A DNA stretch of 64,000 nucleotides from Solirubrobacter phytolaccae (lineage in GTDB: Bacteria; Actinomycetota; Thermoleophilia; Solirubrobacterales; Solirubrobacteraceae), in the NCBI RefSeq assembly GCF_027587195.1, contig NZ_JAPDDP010000019.1:46157-110156 (forward strand), written 5' to 3'. How positions within the stretch are numbered: the first letter of the stretch is position 1; each line of letters opens with the position of its first letter. Shown piece after piece: positions 7,797-15,586 of the stretch. Under the pieces are notes generated by a model. The model worked only from the letters and a program-made list of their open reading frames with translations, ran no database searches and was not told the DNA's origin. The position numbers and the translations under genes were made by a program.

Positions 7797-9256
7797 ACAA
7801 CTCCGGGACGCTGGTCGACCGGCGGTTGGAGGCCGGTCACGGGGAGAAGGTCGCGATCCGCTGCGCCGGCGAATCGGTGACCTACGCGCAGCTGCACGAC
7901 CGCATCTGCCGGGTCGGCAACGTGCTCGAAGGGCTCGGCGTCGGGCGCGAGGACCGCGTGCTGATGGTGCTCGACGACTCGCCCACGTTCGCGGCGCTGT
8001 TCCTCGGTGCGATGCGCGCGGGTGCGGTTCCGGCGCCCGTGTCCTTTCTTGACACGACCGAGAACTTCGCGCACTACGCACGTGACTCATACGCGAAGTT
8101 GATCGTCGCCGAGAACGCGCTGTTGGAACGTCTGCCCGAGGGCACGATGGCACGTTCACGGTTCGAGTCGCTGCTGGCGGAGGCGCCCGGTGAGCGCTCG
8201 CCGGCGGACACGCACCGCGACGACATGGCGTTCTGGCTGTTCAGTGGTGGATCCACCGGCTTCCCCAAGGGCGTCGTGCATCTGCATCACGACATCGAGT
8301 GCACCTGCGAAACCTACGCGAAGGAAATTCTTCGCATACGGGAAGACGACGTGACGTTCTCTTCCACCAAGCTCTACCACGCCTACGGGCTGGGGAACAA
8401 CCTCACGTTCCCGTACTGGGTGGGGGCGACGACCGTGCTCCGTCCGGGCCGCCCAGACCCGCGGGGGCTGCTCGAGACGGCGGCCGAGCAGCGGCCGACG
8501 CTCTTCTTCAGCGTGCCGACGCTGTACGGCGCGATGGTGAACCTGGAGGATTCGTTCTCCTTTGACTTGAGCTCAGTGCGCATGTGCGTGAGCGCCGCCG
8601 AGCCGCTGGCGCCGGAGGTGCTGCGGCGCTGGCAGAACTGCTTCGGGCTGGACATCGTCGACGGCATCGGCTCGACCGAGCTCCTGCACATTTACTGTTC
8701 GAACCGGCAGGGTGACGTGCGGCCGGGGACGAGCGGCAAGCCGGTACCCGGCTACGAGCTCGTGCTGCGCGACGAGCTCGGCGGCCCGGTCGCCGACGGC
8801 GACGTCGGCAACCTGTGGGTGCGCGGCGACTCCGCGCTCGCCTACTACTGGCACCAGCACGAGAAGACCAAGGCCGCGATCCACGGCGATCTGTTCTTCA
8901 CGGGCGATCGGTACCGCGTCAACGAGGACGGCGACTACGTCTATGAGGGCCGCGCCGACGACATGATCAAGATCGGCGGTCTCTGGGCCTCCCCGATCGA
9001 GATCGAGAACGCGCTCGTCGAGCACCCGCGCGTGCTCGAGGCGGCCGCGGTGGGCATCGACGCCGACTACACGACGCGCGTGAAGGCGTTTGTGATCGCC
9101 CGCGGCGAGCCGGGTGACGACGGCCTCGTGGCCGACCTGCAGGCGTGGTGCAAGCAGCGCCTGCGCCGCTACGAGTACCCGCACTTCATCGAGTTCGTCG
9201 ACGATCTGCCCAAGACCCCGACCGGCAAGATCCAGCGCTACAAGCTCAGAGCATGA
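7793..9256 (+). CDS. Benzoate-CoA-ligase-family aryl-CoA synthetase
   Basis: A 487-residue ANL-superfamily enzyme, which activates an acid with ATP and then forms the CoA thioester. Visible motifs: the P-loop FSGGSTGFPKG (residues ~147-157), the acyl-pocket region TKLYHAYGLGNNLTFPYW, GIGSTELLHIY, FFTGDRYRVNEDG, and the C-terminal catalytic lysine motif PKTPTGKIQRYK. The 'SGGSTGFPKGVVH' plus 'AYGLGNNLTFP' combination is that of benzoate/4-hydroxybenzoate-CoA ligases. It starts at a GTG overlapping the amidohydrolase stop and is followed by another ATGA overlap. It is the best clue that the operon degrades an aromatic carboxylic acid; the exact acid is not determined. Confidence 0.87.
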   Translation: MNNSGTLVDRRLEAGHGEKVAIRCAGESVTYAQLHDRICRVGNVLEGLGVGREDRVLMVLDDSPTFAALFLGAMRAGAVPAPVSFLDTTENFAHYARDSYAKLIVAENALLERLPEGTMARSRFESLLAEAPGERSPADTHRDDMAFWLFSGGSTGFPKGVVHLHHDIECTCETYAKEILRIREDDVTFSSTKLYHAYGLGNNLTFPYWVGATTVLRPGRPDPRGLLETAAEQRPTLFFSVPTLYGAMVNLEDSFSFDLSSVRMCVSAAEPLAPEVLRRWQNCFGLDIVDGIGSTELLHIYCSNRQGDVRPGTSGKPVPGYELVLRDELGGPVADGDVGNLWVRGDSALAYYWHQHEKTKAAIHGDLFFTGDRYRVNEDGDYVYEGRADDMIKIGGLWASPIEIENALVEHPRVLEAAAVGIDADYTTRVKAFVIARGEPGDDGLVADLQAWCKQRLRRYEYPHFIEFVDDLPKTPTGKIQRYKLRA

Positions 9257-9606
9257 TCTTCACCGCCCCCGAAGTGGAGGACTTCGCCGGCGTCGAGTCG
9301 GCGCTCACCGACGCGTTCCGGCGCGCGCAGGAGGCCGCGCGCGCCGAGGAGCCGATCGTGTTCGTCCTGCGCAACGAGCATCTGCTCGGCCAGAGCGGCG
9401 TGCCGGGCGCGATGCTCGCCAACGCGCTGCTGGCCGGGATGCGGACGCTGGCGGCCGAGAAGTGCGCCGCCAACGCGATCGCGGTCGGTGAGGACCACGC
9501 GGCCGAGGACCTCCAGCACTGGATCGCGCTGCTGTCCGAGGGCCGCGGCGTGGCGGGCGAGCTCGTCCACGTCGGCGCCAAGCACGTCGGGAAGGTGCAG
9601 TCATGA
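9253..9606 (+). CDS. Truncated, non-catalytic SDR-like protein (putative partner subunit)
   Basis: A 117-residue protein that aligns with only the second half of a short-chain dehydrogenase. PIVFVLRNEHLLGQSG matches the strand before the active site, LLAGMRTLAAEKCAANAIAVGE matches the helix and 'RVNAIAPG' strand, and GVAGELVHVG matches the C-terminal 'YVTGQVLVxxGG'. The TGxxxGxG cofactor loop, the NNAG motif and the Tyr-x-x-x-Lys pair are absent. It is held by ATGA overlaps between the CoA ligase and a full SDR, which argues for a maintained function, perhaps as the inactive half of a heteromeric dehydrogenase (a non-catalytic/catalytic pairing is known for BbsC/BbsD). The function is inference. 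Confidence 0.7.
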   Translation: MIFTAPEVEDFAGVESALTDAFRRAQEAARAEEPIVFVLRNEHLLGQSGVPGAMLANALLAGMRTLAAEKCAANAIAVGEDHAAEDLQHWIALLSEGRGVAGELVHVGAKHVGKVQS

Positions 9607-10250
9607 GGGCGATCGTCACCGGCGCCGCGCGCGGGATCGGGCTGGCGGTGGCCGACCGGCTGGCCGCCGACGGCTTCGACGTCCTGCGCGTGGACCTGGC
9701 CGACGGCTTCGTCGCCGACGTCACGTCGCCGGAGGACCGTGCGCGGATCGTCGCGGAGGCCGGGCCCGTCGACGTGCTCGTCAACAACGCCGGCATCACG
9801 CGCGACGCGCGGATCGTGAAGATGACCGAGGAGCAGTTCCTCGCGGTCATCCGCGTCAACCTCGGCGCCGCCTACGAGCTCACGCGCGCCTGCACGTTCA
9901 ATGAGGGTGCGAGCGTGGTATCGCTCGCCAGCCGCGCCTACCTCGGCAACTTCGGCCAGTTCAACTACAGCGCCTCCAAGGGCGGGCTCGTCGGCATGAC
10001 GCGCGCTTTGGCTCTGGAGCTGGCTCCGCGCGTGCGCGTGAACGCCATCGCCCCGAGCCTCACCGCGTCGGAGATGACGCGCGCGATGCCCGAGAAGGTG
10101 CTGGACAAGATGATCGCGAGCATCCCGCTCGGCCGCCAGGCCGAGCCTGAGGAGATCGCCGAGACGATCGCCGCGCTGGCCTCACCGGCCACCGCGTACG
10201 TGACGGGCCAGGTCCTGGTCGCCTGTGGCGGCCGCAGCCTGGCTCCTTGA
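9603..10250 (+). CDS. Short-chain dehydrogenase/reductase (FabG-like)
   Basis: A compact 215-residue SDR. The NAD(P)-binding loop is TGAARGIG (residues 6-13), then NNAGITRDARI (61-71), and catalytic S110, Y122 and K126 in a SxxxxxxxxGQFNYSASK context, followed by RVNAIAPS and a C-terminal YVTGQVLVACGG. It is about 30 residues shorter than usual FabG proteins because the loop after the cofactor strand is trimmed (DLADGFVADVTSPED). It probably oxidises a beta-hydroxyacyl-CoA or similar alcohol made by the operon's other enzymes. The ATGA overlap with the truncated SDR just upstream suggests the two act as a pair. Confidence 0.85.
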   Translation: MRAIVTGAARGIGLAVADRLAADGFDVLRVDLADGFVADVTSPEDRARIVAEAGPVDVLVNNAGITRDARIVKMTEEQFLAVIRVNLGAAYELTRACTFNEGASVVSLASRAYLGNFGQFNYSASKGGLVGMTRALALELAPRVRVNAIAPSLTASEMTRAMPEKVLDKMIASIPLGRQAEPEEIAETIAALASPATAYVTGQVLVACGGRSLAP

Positions 10251-10265
10251 AATGAGGAGAAGCGA

Positions 10266-11711
10266 ATGACCGGAATGCTCATCGCAGGCGAGCGCACCGA
10301 CGGTGCGGCGGGGGAGGGCATCGACGTCATCGATCCCGCCACCGAGGAGCGGATCGACTCCGTCCCGCGGGGAACCGCGGCGGACGTCGACGCGGCCGTG
10401 GAGGCGGCGGACCGCGCGTTCGTCGACTGGCAGAAGACCGACGCCGAGGACCGCGCGAACCTGCTGCGCAAGGCGATCGCGCTGATCGAGCGCGATCGCA
10501 AGGACCTGACGATGTCATTGGTCCACGAGCAGGGCAAGCCTGTGACCGAGGCCGGCGGCGAGATCCACCACCTCATCCACGGCCTGAACTACTACGCGGA
10601 CCTCGCGACCAAGGTGCGCGGCTCCTACCAGCCGCTGCCGTCCGCGCTGAGCAAGGCCTACGGCATGGTCATCCGCCGCCCGATGGGCGTCGTGGCGGCG
10701 ATCGTGCCCAACAACTTCCCGCTCACGCTGCTCGGCACCAAGCTCGCGCCGGCGCTGATGGCGGGCAACACGATCGTGGTCAAGCCGGCCGCGACGACGC
10801 CGCTCACGACGCTCAAGATCGCCGAGCTGCTGCTCGAGGCCGAGTTCCCGCCCGGCGTGGTCAACGTGATCACGGGCAAGGGCTCCGAGGTCGGCGACGC
10901 GCTCGTCACCCACGACAAGGTCCGCCGCGTGGCGTTCACCGGCTCGACCGCCGTCGGCCGCCACATCATGGGCCTGGCGGCGCCGAAGCTCAAGCGCCTG
11001 ACGATGGAGCTGGGCGGCAGCGACCCCGTCATCGTCGCCCCGGACGCGAACATCAAGGCCGCGGCGCGCGGCATCGCGATCGGCCGGTTCTGGAACTGCG
11101 GCCAGATGTGCCTGGGCGGCAAGCGGATCTACGTCTTCGACGAGGTCTACGACGAGCTGCTGGAGCAGCTGACCCGCACGGTCGGCAAGTACGAGCCCGG
11201 GCTCGGGTGGGAGAAGGCCGAGAAGCCGGCGATCCGCGTCGGGCCGTTGCACACCGCCGACGGCCGCGACGAGATCCACGCGCAGCTGCAGGACGCGCTC
11301 GACGGCGGCGGCGAGCTCGTGCTCGGCGGCGACAAGCGCGACGGCACCGGGTACTTCGTGAACCCCACCATCGTCACCAACCCGGCGCTGGACTCACGGG
11401 TCGCGCGGGAGGAGACGTTCGGGCCGGTGCTGCCGATCTGGAAGGTGAGTGACCTTGACGAGGCGATTCGCCTGTCCAATGACAGTGAATACGGCCTCGG
11501 CGCCTCGGTGTGGACGAACGACATTCGCACGATTCACCGTGTCGCCAACGAGGTGGAGGCCGGCATGAAGTGGGTCAACCAGTTCCACTACGGCTATGAC
11601 GAGCTGCCGTTCGGTGGCGTCAAGCAGTCCGGGTACGGCAAGGAGCACGGGCAGGAGGGCCTCGACTATTACCTCGAGGACATCTCCGTCGTGGTGGGAG
11701 GGCTCGAGTAG
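10266..11711 (+). CDS. NAD(P)-dependent aldehyde dehydrogenase
   Basis: A 481-residue ALDH-superfamily enzyme oxidising an aldehyde to a carboxylic acid. Visible signature elements: VPNNFPLTLLG (oxyanion Asn), TIVVKPAATTPL (cofactor lysine), GSTAVGR, the general base in MELGGSDPVIV, the nucleophilic cysteine in NCGQMCLGGKRIYV, and EETFGPVLPIWK. An AGGAGA lies just upstream of the ATG; the gap to the SDR gene is 15 nt and the enoyl-CoA hydratase gene follows immediately. In an aryl-CoA operon the substrate may be an aromatic aldehyde such as a hydroxybenzaldehyde (compare the Fcs-Ech-Vdh logic of ferulate catabolism), but semialdehydes are equally possible. Confidence 0.9.
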   Translation: MTGMLIAGERTDGAAGEGIDVIDPATEERIDSVPRGTAADVDAAVEAADRAFVDWQKTDAEDRANLLRKAIALIERDRKDLTMSLVHEQGKPVTEAGGEIHHLIHGLNYYADLATKVRGSYQPLPSALSKAYGMVIRRPMGVVAAIVPNNFPLTLLGTKLAPALMAGNTIVVKPAATTPLTTLKIAELLLEAEFPPGVVNVITGKGSEVGDALVTHDKVRRVAFTGSTAVGRHIMGLAAPKLKRLTMELGGSDPVIVAPDANIKAAARGIAIGRFWNCGQMCLGGKRIYVFDEVYDELLEQLTRTVGKYEPGLGWEKAEKPAIRVGPLHTADGRDEIHAQLQDALDGGGELVLGGDKRDGTGYFVNPTIVTNPALDSRVAREETFGPVLPIWKVSDLDEAIRLSNDSEYGLGASVWTNDIRTIHRVANEVEAGMKWVNQFHYGYDELPFGGVKQSGYGKEHGQEGLDYYLEDISVVVGGLE

Positions 11712-12485
11712 ATGGCTGTCTCGTACGAAGCCGACGGATACGTCGGGTACATCATCCTGGACAAGCCGCCGGCGAACTCCTACGACTATGACTTCATGGA
11801 GGAGTTCCAGGTCGCCGTCGACGCGGCCGCCGACGACGACGAGACCGCGGTCATCATCGTGCGCAGCGCGTCGGACAAGTTCTTCTCCGCCGGCGCCGAC
11901 ATCAAGGCGTTCGCGGCCAACAGCGCCGAGGACAACATGGCGATGATCGAGCGGGGGCACGAGGTGCTGGCCTCGATCGCCCGCGTCCCGAAGGTGTTCA
12001 TCGCTCAGATCGAAGGTCACGCGCTCGGTGGCGGCCTGGAGATCGCGCTCGCGTGCGACCTGCGCTTCGGCGCGCGGGGAACGTACAAATTGGGCTTGCC
12101 AGAGGTGACGCTCGGCCTGCTGCCCGGCAACGGCGGCACGCAGCGGCTCCCGCGGATCATCGGCGTGCCACAGGCGCTGGACCTGATGATCACCGGACAG
12201 CCGCTCTCACCGGAGAAGGCGCACACGCTCGGCATCCTCGACCGGCTCTTCCCGGTCGACGAGATCGCGGCCTGGACGCGCAACTACGCCTCGTCGCTCG
12301 CGCGCGGGGCCACCGTCGCCATCGGCGAGATCAAGCTCACGACCTACGCGGGCATCGAGAAGCCGATCGCCGACGCGCTGGCCCGCGAGCGCGAAGGCAT
12401 CCGACGGCTGTTCGACACTCAGGACTCAGCCGAGGGCTTCACGGCCTTCAAGGAAAAGCGCAAGCCGGAGTTCAAGGGTGCCTGA
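11712..12485 (+). CDS. Enoyl-CoA hydratase (crotonase family)
   Basis: A 257-residue crotonase-fold protein starting on the base after the aldehyde dehydrogenase stop. The oxyanion hole elements FSAGADIKAF and GHALGGG are present, and both catalytic glutamates of true hydratases are conserved (GGGLEIAL and GLPEVTLG). This makes hydration of a 2-enoyl-CoA more likely than isomerisation. NGGTQRLPR and the C-terminal helices complete the family pattern. In this operon it would hydrate an acyl-CoA produced by the CoA ligase; a retro-aldol hydratase/lyase activity, as in feruloyl-CoA breakdown, is possible but not shown. Confidence 0.9.
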   Translation: MAVSYEADGYVGYIILDKPPANSYDYDFMEEFQVAVDAAADDDETAVIIVRSASDKFFSAGADIKAFAANSAEDNMAMIERGHEVLASIARVPKVFIAQIEGHALGGGLEIALACDLRFGARGTYKLGLPEVTLGLLPGNGGTQRLPRIIGVPQALDLMITGQPLSPEKAHTLGILDRLFPVDEIAAWTRNYASSLARGATVAIGEIKLTTYAGIEKPIADALAREREGIRRLFDTQDSAEGFTAFKEKRKPEFKGA

Positions 12486-13680
12486 AAGAGAAATCGAGTT
12501 CCTCATCATCGGCGGCGGTGACGCCGGCTTCTCCGCCGCGCGCACCCTCCGCGAGGAGGGGGCGGAGGGATCGGTGCTGGTCGTCTCCCGCGATCCCGAC
12601 CCGCCCTACGACCGCACCGCCGTCTCAAAGGGTTTCCTTGGCGGTGAGAAGACGCGCGGTGACGTGCTGCTCGGAGGTGAGAACTGGTTCGCCGAGAACG
12701 ACGTCGAGCTGCTCACCCGCACCAGCGCGATGAAGCTCGACACCGAGGCGCACACCGTCACGCTGTCCAACAAGGACGTGATCCGCTACGGCAAGCTGCT
12801 GCTCGCCACCGGCGCGAACGTGAAGCGCCTGCGCGTGGACGGGTCAGACCTCGACGGCATTCACTACCTTCGCGCGCTCGGAAATGCGGACGCCATCCGT
12901 GAAGACGCGAAGGACAACATCGTGCTTGTCGGCGGCTCCTACATCGCCACCGAGGTCGCCGCGACTTTGACGTCGATGGGCCGCAAGTGCACCCTGGTGA
13001 TGCAGGAGGGCGTGACCCTGGAGCGCACGTTCGGCAAGACCGCCGGCGCGTTCTTCCAGAAAGCGCTCACCGACCACGGCGTCGCGGTCTACGGCGGCGA
13101 GGAGGTGGAGCGCTTCGAGGGTGAAGGCCGCGTGTCCGCCGTCGTCACCGCCTCGGGCAAGTCCATTCCCGCCGACGCCGTCGTGGTCGGCGTGGGGGTG
13201 ACGCCGGACGTGTCACTGGCCAAGAAGGCCGGGCTGGAGCTCGGCGAACGCGGCGGCGTGCTCACCGACAGCAAGCTCGCCACCTCCGCCGTCGACGTGT
13301 TCGCCGCGGGTGACATCGCCGAGTACGACTCGGTCGTGCACCAGCAGCGCGTGCGCATCGAGCACTGGGACGTCGCCGAGAACCAGGGCAAGACCGCCGC
13401 CCGCTCGATGCTCGGCCACGACGATCCCCACGACGTCGTCCCGTACTTCTTCTCCGATTTGAGTGACTGGACGTGGTTCGAGTACGTCGGCCCGGCCTAC
13501 AGCTGGACCGAGGAGATCGTGCGCGGCTCAGTCGACGAGGGCAAGTTCACCGTCTGGTACCTCGACGGTGACCGCCTCGTCGCCGCGCTCGCCGTGGACC
13601 GCAGTGACGACCTCGACCAGGCGCGCGAGCTGATCAAGTCCCGCGAGCTCGTCGACCGCGCCGCGCTCGCTGCGACCTAA
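12478..13680 (+). CDS. FAD-dependent NAD(P)H reductase (ferredoxin/rubredoxin-reductase type)
   Basis: A 400-residue flavoprotein disulfide/ferredoxin-reductase-like enzyme. Two dinucleotide folds are seen: FAD at LIIGGGDAGFSAA (residues ~8-20) and NAD(P)H at VLVGGSYIATEVAA (~143-156). The second FAD motif is VFAAGDIAEYD, followed by the EHWDVAENQGKTAARSM segment typical of reductases feeding ring-hydroxylating or P450 systems. The start is a GTG overlapping the end of the hydratase gene by 8 nt. No ferredoxin, Rieske or P450 gene is adjacent, so its electron acceptor is probably encoded elsewhere. Confidence 0.85.
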   Translation: MPEREIEFLIIGGGDAGFSAARTLREEGAEGSVLVVSRDPDPPYDRTAVSKGFLGGEKTRGDVLLGGENWFAENDVELLTRTSAMKLDTEAHTVTLSNKDVIRYGKLLLATGANVKRLRVDGSDLDGIHYLRALGNADAIREDAKDNIVLVGGSYIATEVAATLTSMGRKCTLVMQEGVTLERTFGKTAGAFFQKALTDHGVAVYGGEEVERFEGEGRVSAVVTASGKSIPADAVVVGVGVTPDVSLAKKAGLELGERGGVLTDSKLATSAVDVFAAGDIAEYDSVVHQQRVRIEHWDVAENQGKTAARSMLGHDDPHDVVPYFFSDLSDWTWFEYVGPAYSWTEEIVRGSVDEGKFTVWYLDGDRLVAALAVDRSDDLDQARELIKSRELVDRAALAAT

Positions 13681-13700
13681 GTCTGAGTAGCCGTCTCCGC

Positions 13701-13722
13701 TGCGCGGGTAGAAACCCGCGCA
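13701..13722 (+). promoter_or_regulatory. 9-bp perfect hairpin ending at a start codon, containing GGGTAG
   Basis: TGCGCGGGT-AGAA-ACCCGCGCA is a perfect 9-bp stem with a 4-nt loop; the next base is the GTG of the membrane-protein gene (13723). It may terminate the upstream operon or mask the start of the downstream gene. Its left arm plus loop also contain GGGTAG (13706-13711), a sigma-B-type -10, but the matching -35 is poor (GTAG at 13687). Confidence 0.45.
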
Positions 13723-14142
13723 GTGGAGGACTTCGTCGTCGACCTCACCCGCGGCAACCCGAGCTCGGTCAAGACCGTGCTCGCGTCCGTGATCCTGGCG
13801 CTGGCCGTCTACCAGCTGCTGCTGGCCGCGATCGGCTACCGCAAGCTGCCGCTGATCAGCGAGCAGGCGGCGTTCTTCACGCACCGGGCGTCCGGCGACG
13901 CGATCGCCGTGCTGATCGTGTTCGTCGCGCTGATGTGCCTCGCCGTGTTCGGCTTCGAGGGCGACTACGCGCTGCACATCGCCGCCGCGATCGGGGCGCT
14001 CGTCGTCCTGGCCATCAAGATCGCCGTCGTGCGCAGCGGCAAGGGCGGACAGTTCCTGCCTTACCTGGGAACGCTGCTGTTTCTGTTACTCGCGATCACC
14101 TGGTTCACCGTGGTCCCGGACTTCCTCGCCGGAGAGGACTGA
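13723..14142 (+). CDS. Small multi-pass membrane protein (unrecognised; DUF6529-like in look)
   Basis: A 139-residue protein with four predicted membrane helices: VKTVLASVILALAVYQLLL (~17-37), DAIAVLIVFVALMCLAVFG (~59-78), ALHIAAAIGALVVLAIKIA (~83-103) and LGTLLFLLLAITWFTVV (~115-131). A histidine sits at or near the start of two helices (FFTHRASGD and YALHIAAA), a spacing sometimes seen in heme-binding cytochrome-b561-like proteins; that is only a suggestion. I do not firmly recognise the family. It starts at a GTG directly after a hairpin, with no Shine-Dalgarno, and is followed 1 nt later by a second small membrane protein. Confidence 0.75.
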   Translation: MEDFVVDLTRGNPSSVKTVLASVILALAVYQLLLAAIGYRKLPLISEQAAFFTHRASGDAIAVLIVFVALMCLAVFGFEGDYALHIAAAIGALVVLAIKIAVVRSGKGGQFLPYLGTLLFLLLAITWFTVVPDFLAGED

Positions 14143-14143
14143 C

Positions 14144-14317
14144 ATGCAACTGCTCGGCTCGATCATCACCGCCATCGCGATCATCGCCGTCACCATCGCG
14201 GTTGTCACCTCACAGCTTGGCCCGTTCAAGGAGGACACGGAACGCCAGGAGCAGATTCAGGAACAGCAGGAAGAGCAGCGCGAGGACGCCGAGGACCGGC
14301 GCGAGGACGAGCGCTAA
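14144..14317 (+). CDS. 57-residue single-span membrane protein with charged tail
   Basis: ATG 14144 to TAA 14317. Residues ~3-22 are a clean hydrophobic helix (alternating Ile/Ala/Val); residues 29-57 are almost entirely Glu, Gln, Asp and Arg, likely a cytoplasmic coiled-coil helix. It begins 1 nt after the stop of the four-helix membrane protein, so the two are surely co-transcribed and may form a complex. Codon usage is strongly GC-biased, like real genes here. No family is recognised and the function is unknown. Confidence 0.65.
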   Translation: MQLLGSIITAIAIIAVTIAVVTSQLGPFKEDTERQEQIQEQQEEQREDAEDRREDER

Positions 14318-14833
14318 CTAGCCGCGACCCATGTAGCGCAGGCGCTTGGACTGGTACTCGCGGGCAGCGGACTCCACCCAGCGCTGGGACTCGCCGGCGA
14401 TCTCCTTCTTCACGCGCGCGGGGATGCCGGCGGCGAGCACGCCCGGCGGGATCTCGACGCCCTCGCCGACCACGGCGCCCGCGGCGATCAGCGAGCCGGA
14501 GCCGACCGAGGCGCGCTGCAGGACGATCGCGCCCATCCCGATGAGGGAGCCGTCGTCGATCGTGCAACCCTCGAGCATCGCCATGTGGCCGACGGTGACG
14601 TTGGCGCCGACGATCGTCGGGAGGTCCTTGGCGCAGTGGATGACGCAGTTGTCCTGGACGTTGGAGCCCTCGCCGATGCGGATCGCGCTGTTGTCGCCGC
14701 GCAGGACGGCGCCGAACCAGATCGAGGCGCCCGCGGCGACCTCGACGTCGCCGATCAGGACCGCGGTGGGCGCGACGTACGCGTCCTCGGCGATCCGCGG
14801 GCGAACCCCGTCTAACTCGATGATCGTCGCCAT
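14318..14833 (-). CDS. Gamma-carbonic-anhydrase-like / hexapeptide-repeat protein
   Basis: A 171-residue left-handed beta-helix protein. Hexapeptide repeats run from about residue 15 to 135 (VAPTAVLIGDVEVAAGASI, VGHMAML, IGMGAIV, IAAGAVV). The gamma-carbonic-anhydrase-type arrangement is present: NVQDNCVIH and VGHMAMLEGC carry metal-ligand histidines. A C-terminal helix (ESQRWVESAAREYQ) caps the trimer, as in YrdA/PaaY/CaiE proteins. PaaY-type members occur in aryl-CoA clusters, fitting the neighbourhood. The start is chosen at MATIIEL; it overlaps the crotonase gene upstream by 22 nt. Confidence 0.85.
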   Translation of the reverse strand: MATIIELDGVRPRIAEDAYVAPTAVLIGDVEVAAGASIWFGAVLRGDNSAIRIGEGSNVQDNCVIHCAKDLPTIVGANVTVGHMAMLEGCTIDDGSLIGMGAIVLQRASVGSGSLIAAGAVVGEGVEIPPGVLAAGIPARVKKEIAGESQRWVESAAREYQSKRLRYMGRG

Positions 14834-15552
14834 ACGGCCTCCTTGTGCTCGGGCGTGCCGATGAGGGCGCTCTGCGCGAGGCCCTCGGCGACCATGCCGC
14901 TCTCCAGATCCACGTTCGCCGCCAGCCAGAGCAGGCGCTTGGCCGCAGCGTAGGCCTGCGGGGAGCGCTCGAGCATGAGCGCAAGCCGCTCCCGCGCGGC
15001 GGCGACCACGTCGTCGGCCACCGCCGTGACCATGCCGAACGCCAGCGCGTCCGCCGCGCTCACCTCCTCGCCGCCCAGGATCACATCGCGCGCGCGTGCG
15101 AGGCCGATCAGCTTCACGAGCCGGGTCACGCCGCCGTGCGAGGGGATGATCCCGAGCCGGCCCTCGCGGTAGACGAAGCGGGCCGACGGTGCCATCAGCC
15201 GCACGTCGCACACCAGCGCGAGCTGCGTGCCCGCGCCCGTGGCCACGCCGTTGATCGCGGCCACGGTCGGCTTCTCGAGTCGCTCAACGAGCGAGATGAG
15301 CTGCGTCAGCTTGTGCGAGTCGTGGCGGAACTCGCGCGGATCCCAGTCGCGCTCGAAGCGACTGAGGTCCCCGCCGGCGCTGAAGGCCTTGCCCTCGCCG
15401 GTGAGGATCACGCCGCGCACGTCGGCGTCGGTCGTCGCGCGCTCGAAGGCCTCGCGCAGCGCGGAAGCCATCGCGTCGTCGATCGCATTGCGGCGATCCG
15501 GGCGGTTGAGGGCGATCAGCAGCACGCCGTCGGCGCCGAGCGTCTGGGTCAC
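14812..15552 (-). CDS. Enoyl-CoA hydratase/isomerase family protein (likely isomerase type)
   Basis: A 246-residue crotonase-fold protein starting at a GTG (VTQTLGADG). Oxyanion-hole segments FSAGGDLSRF and GVATGAGTQLAL are visible. The first catalytic glutamate of hydratases is replaced by glutamine (GAGTQLAL), while the second is kept (YREGRLGIIP), a pattern found in enoyl-CoA isomerases and some hydrolases rather than classical hydratases. The 3' end overlaps the carbonic-anhydrase-like gene by 22 nt. It diverges from the diiron protein gene with 34 nt between start codons. It may serve the same acyl-CoA pathway as the main operon. Confidence 0.82.
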   Translation of the reverse strand: MTQTLGADGVLLIALNRPDRRNAIDDAMASALREAFERATTDADVRGVILTGEGKAFSAGGDLSRFERDWDPREFRHDSHKLTQLISLVERLEKPTVAAINGVATGAGTQLALVCDVRLMAPSARFVYREGRLGIIPSHGGVTRLVKLIGLARARDVILGGEEVSAADALAFGMVTAVADDVVAAARERLALMLERSPQAYAAAKRLLWLAANVDLESGMVAEGLAQSALIGTPEHKEAVWRRSSS

Positions 15553-15586
15553 GAGATCCACGAACGCCGATGGTACGGTCAGGTGG

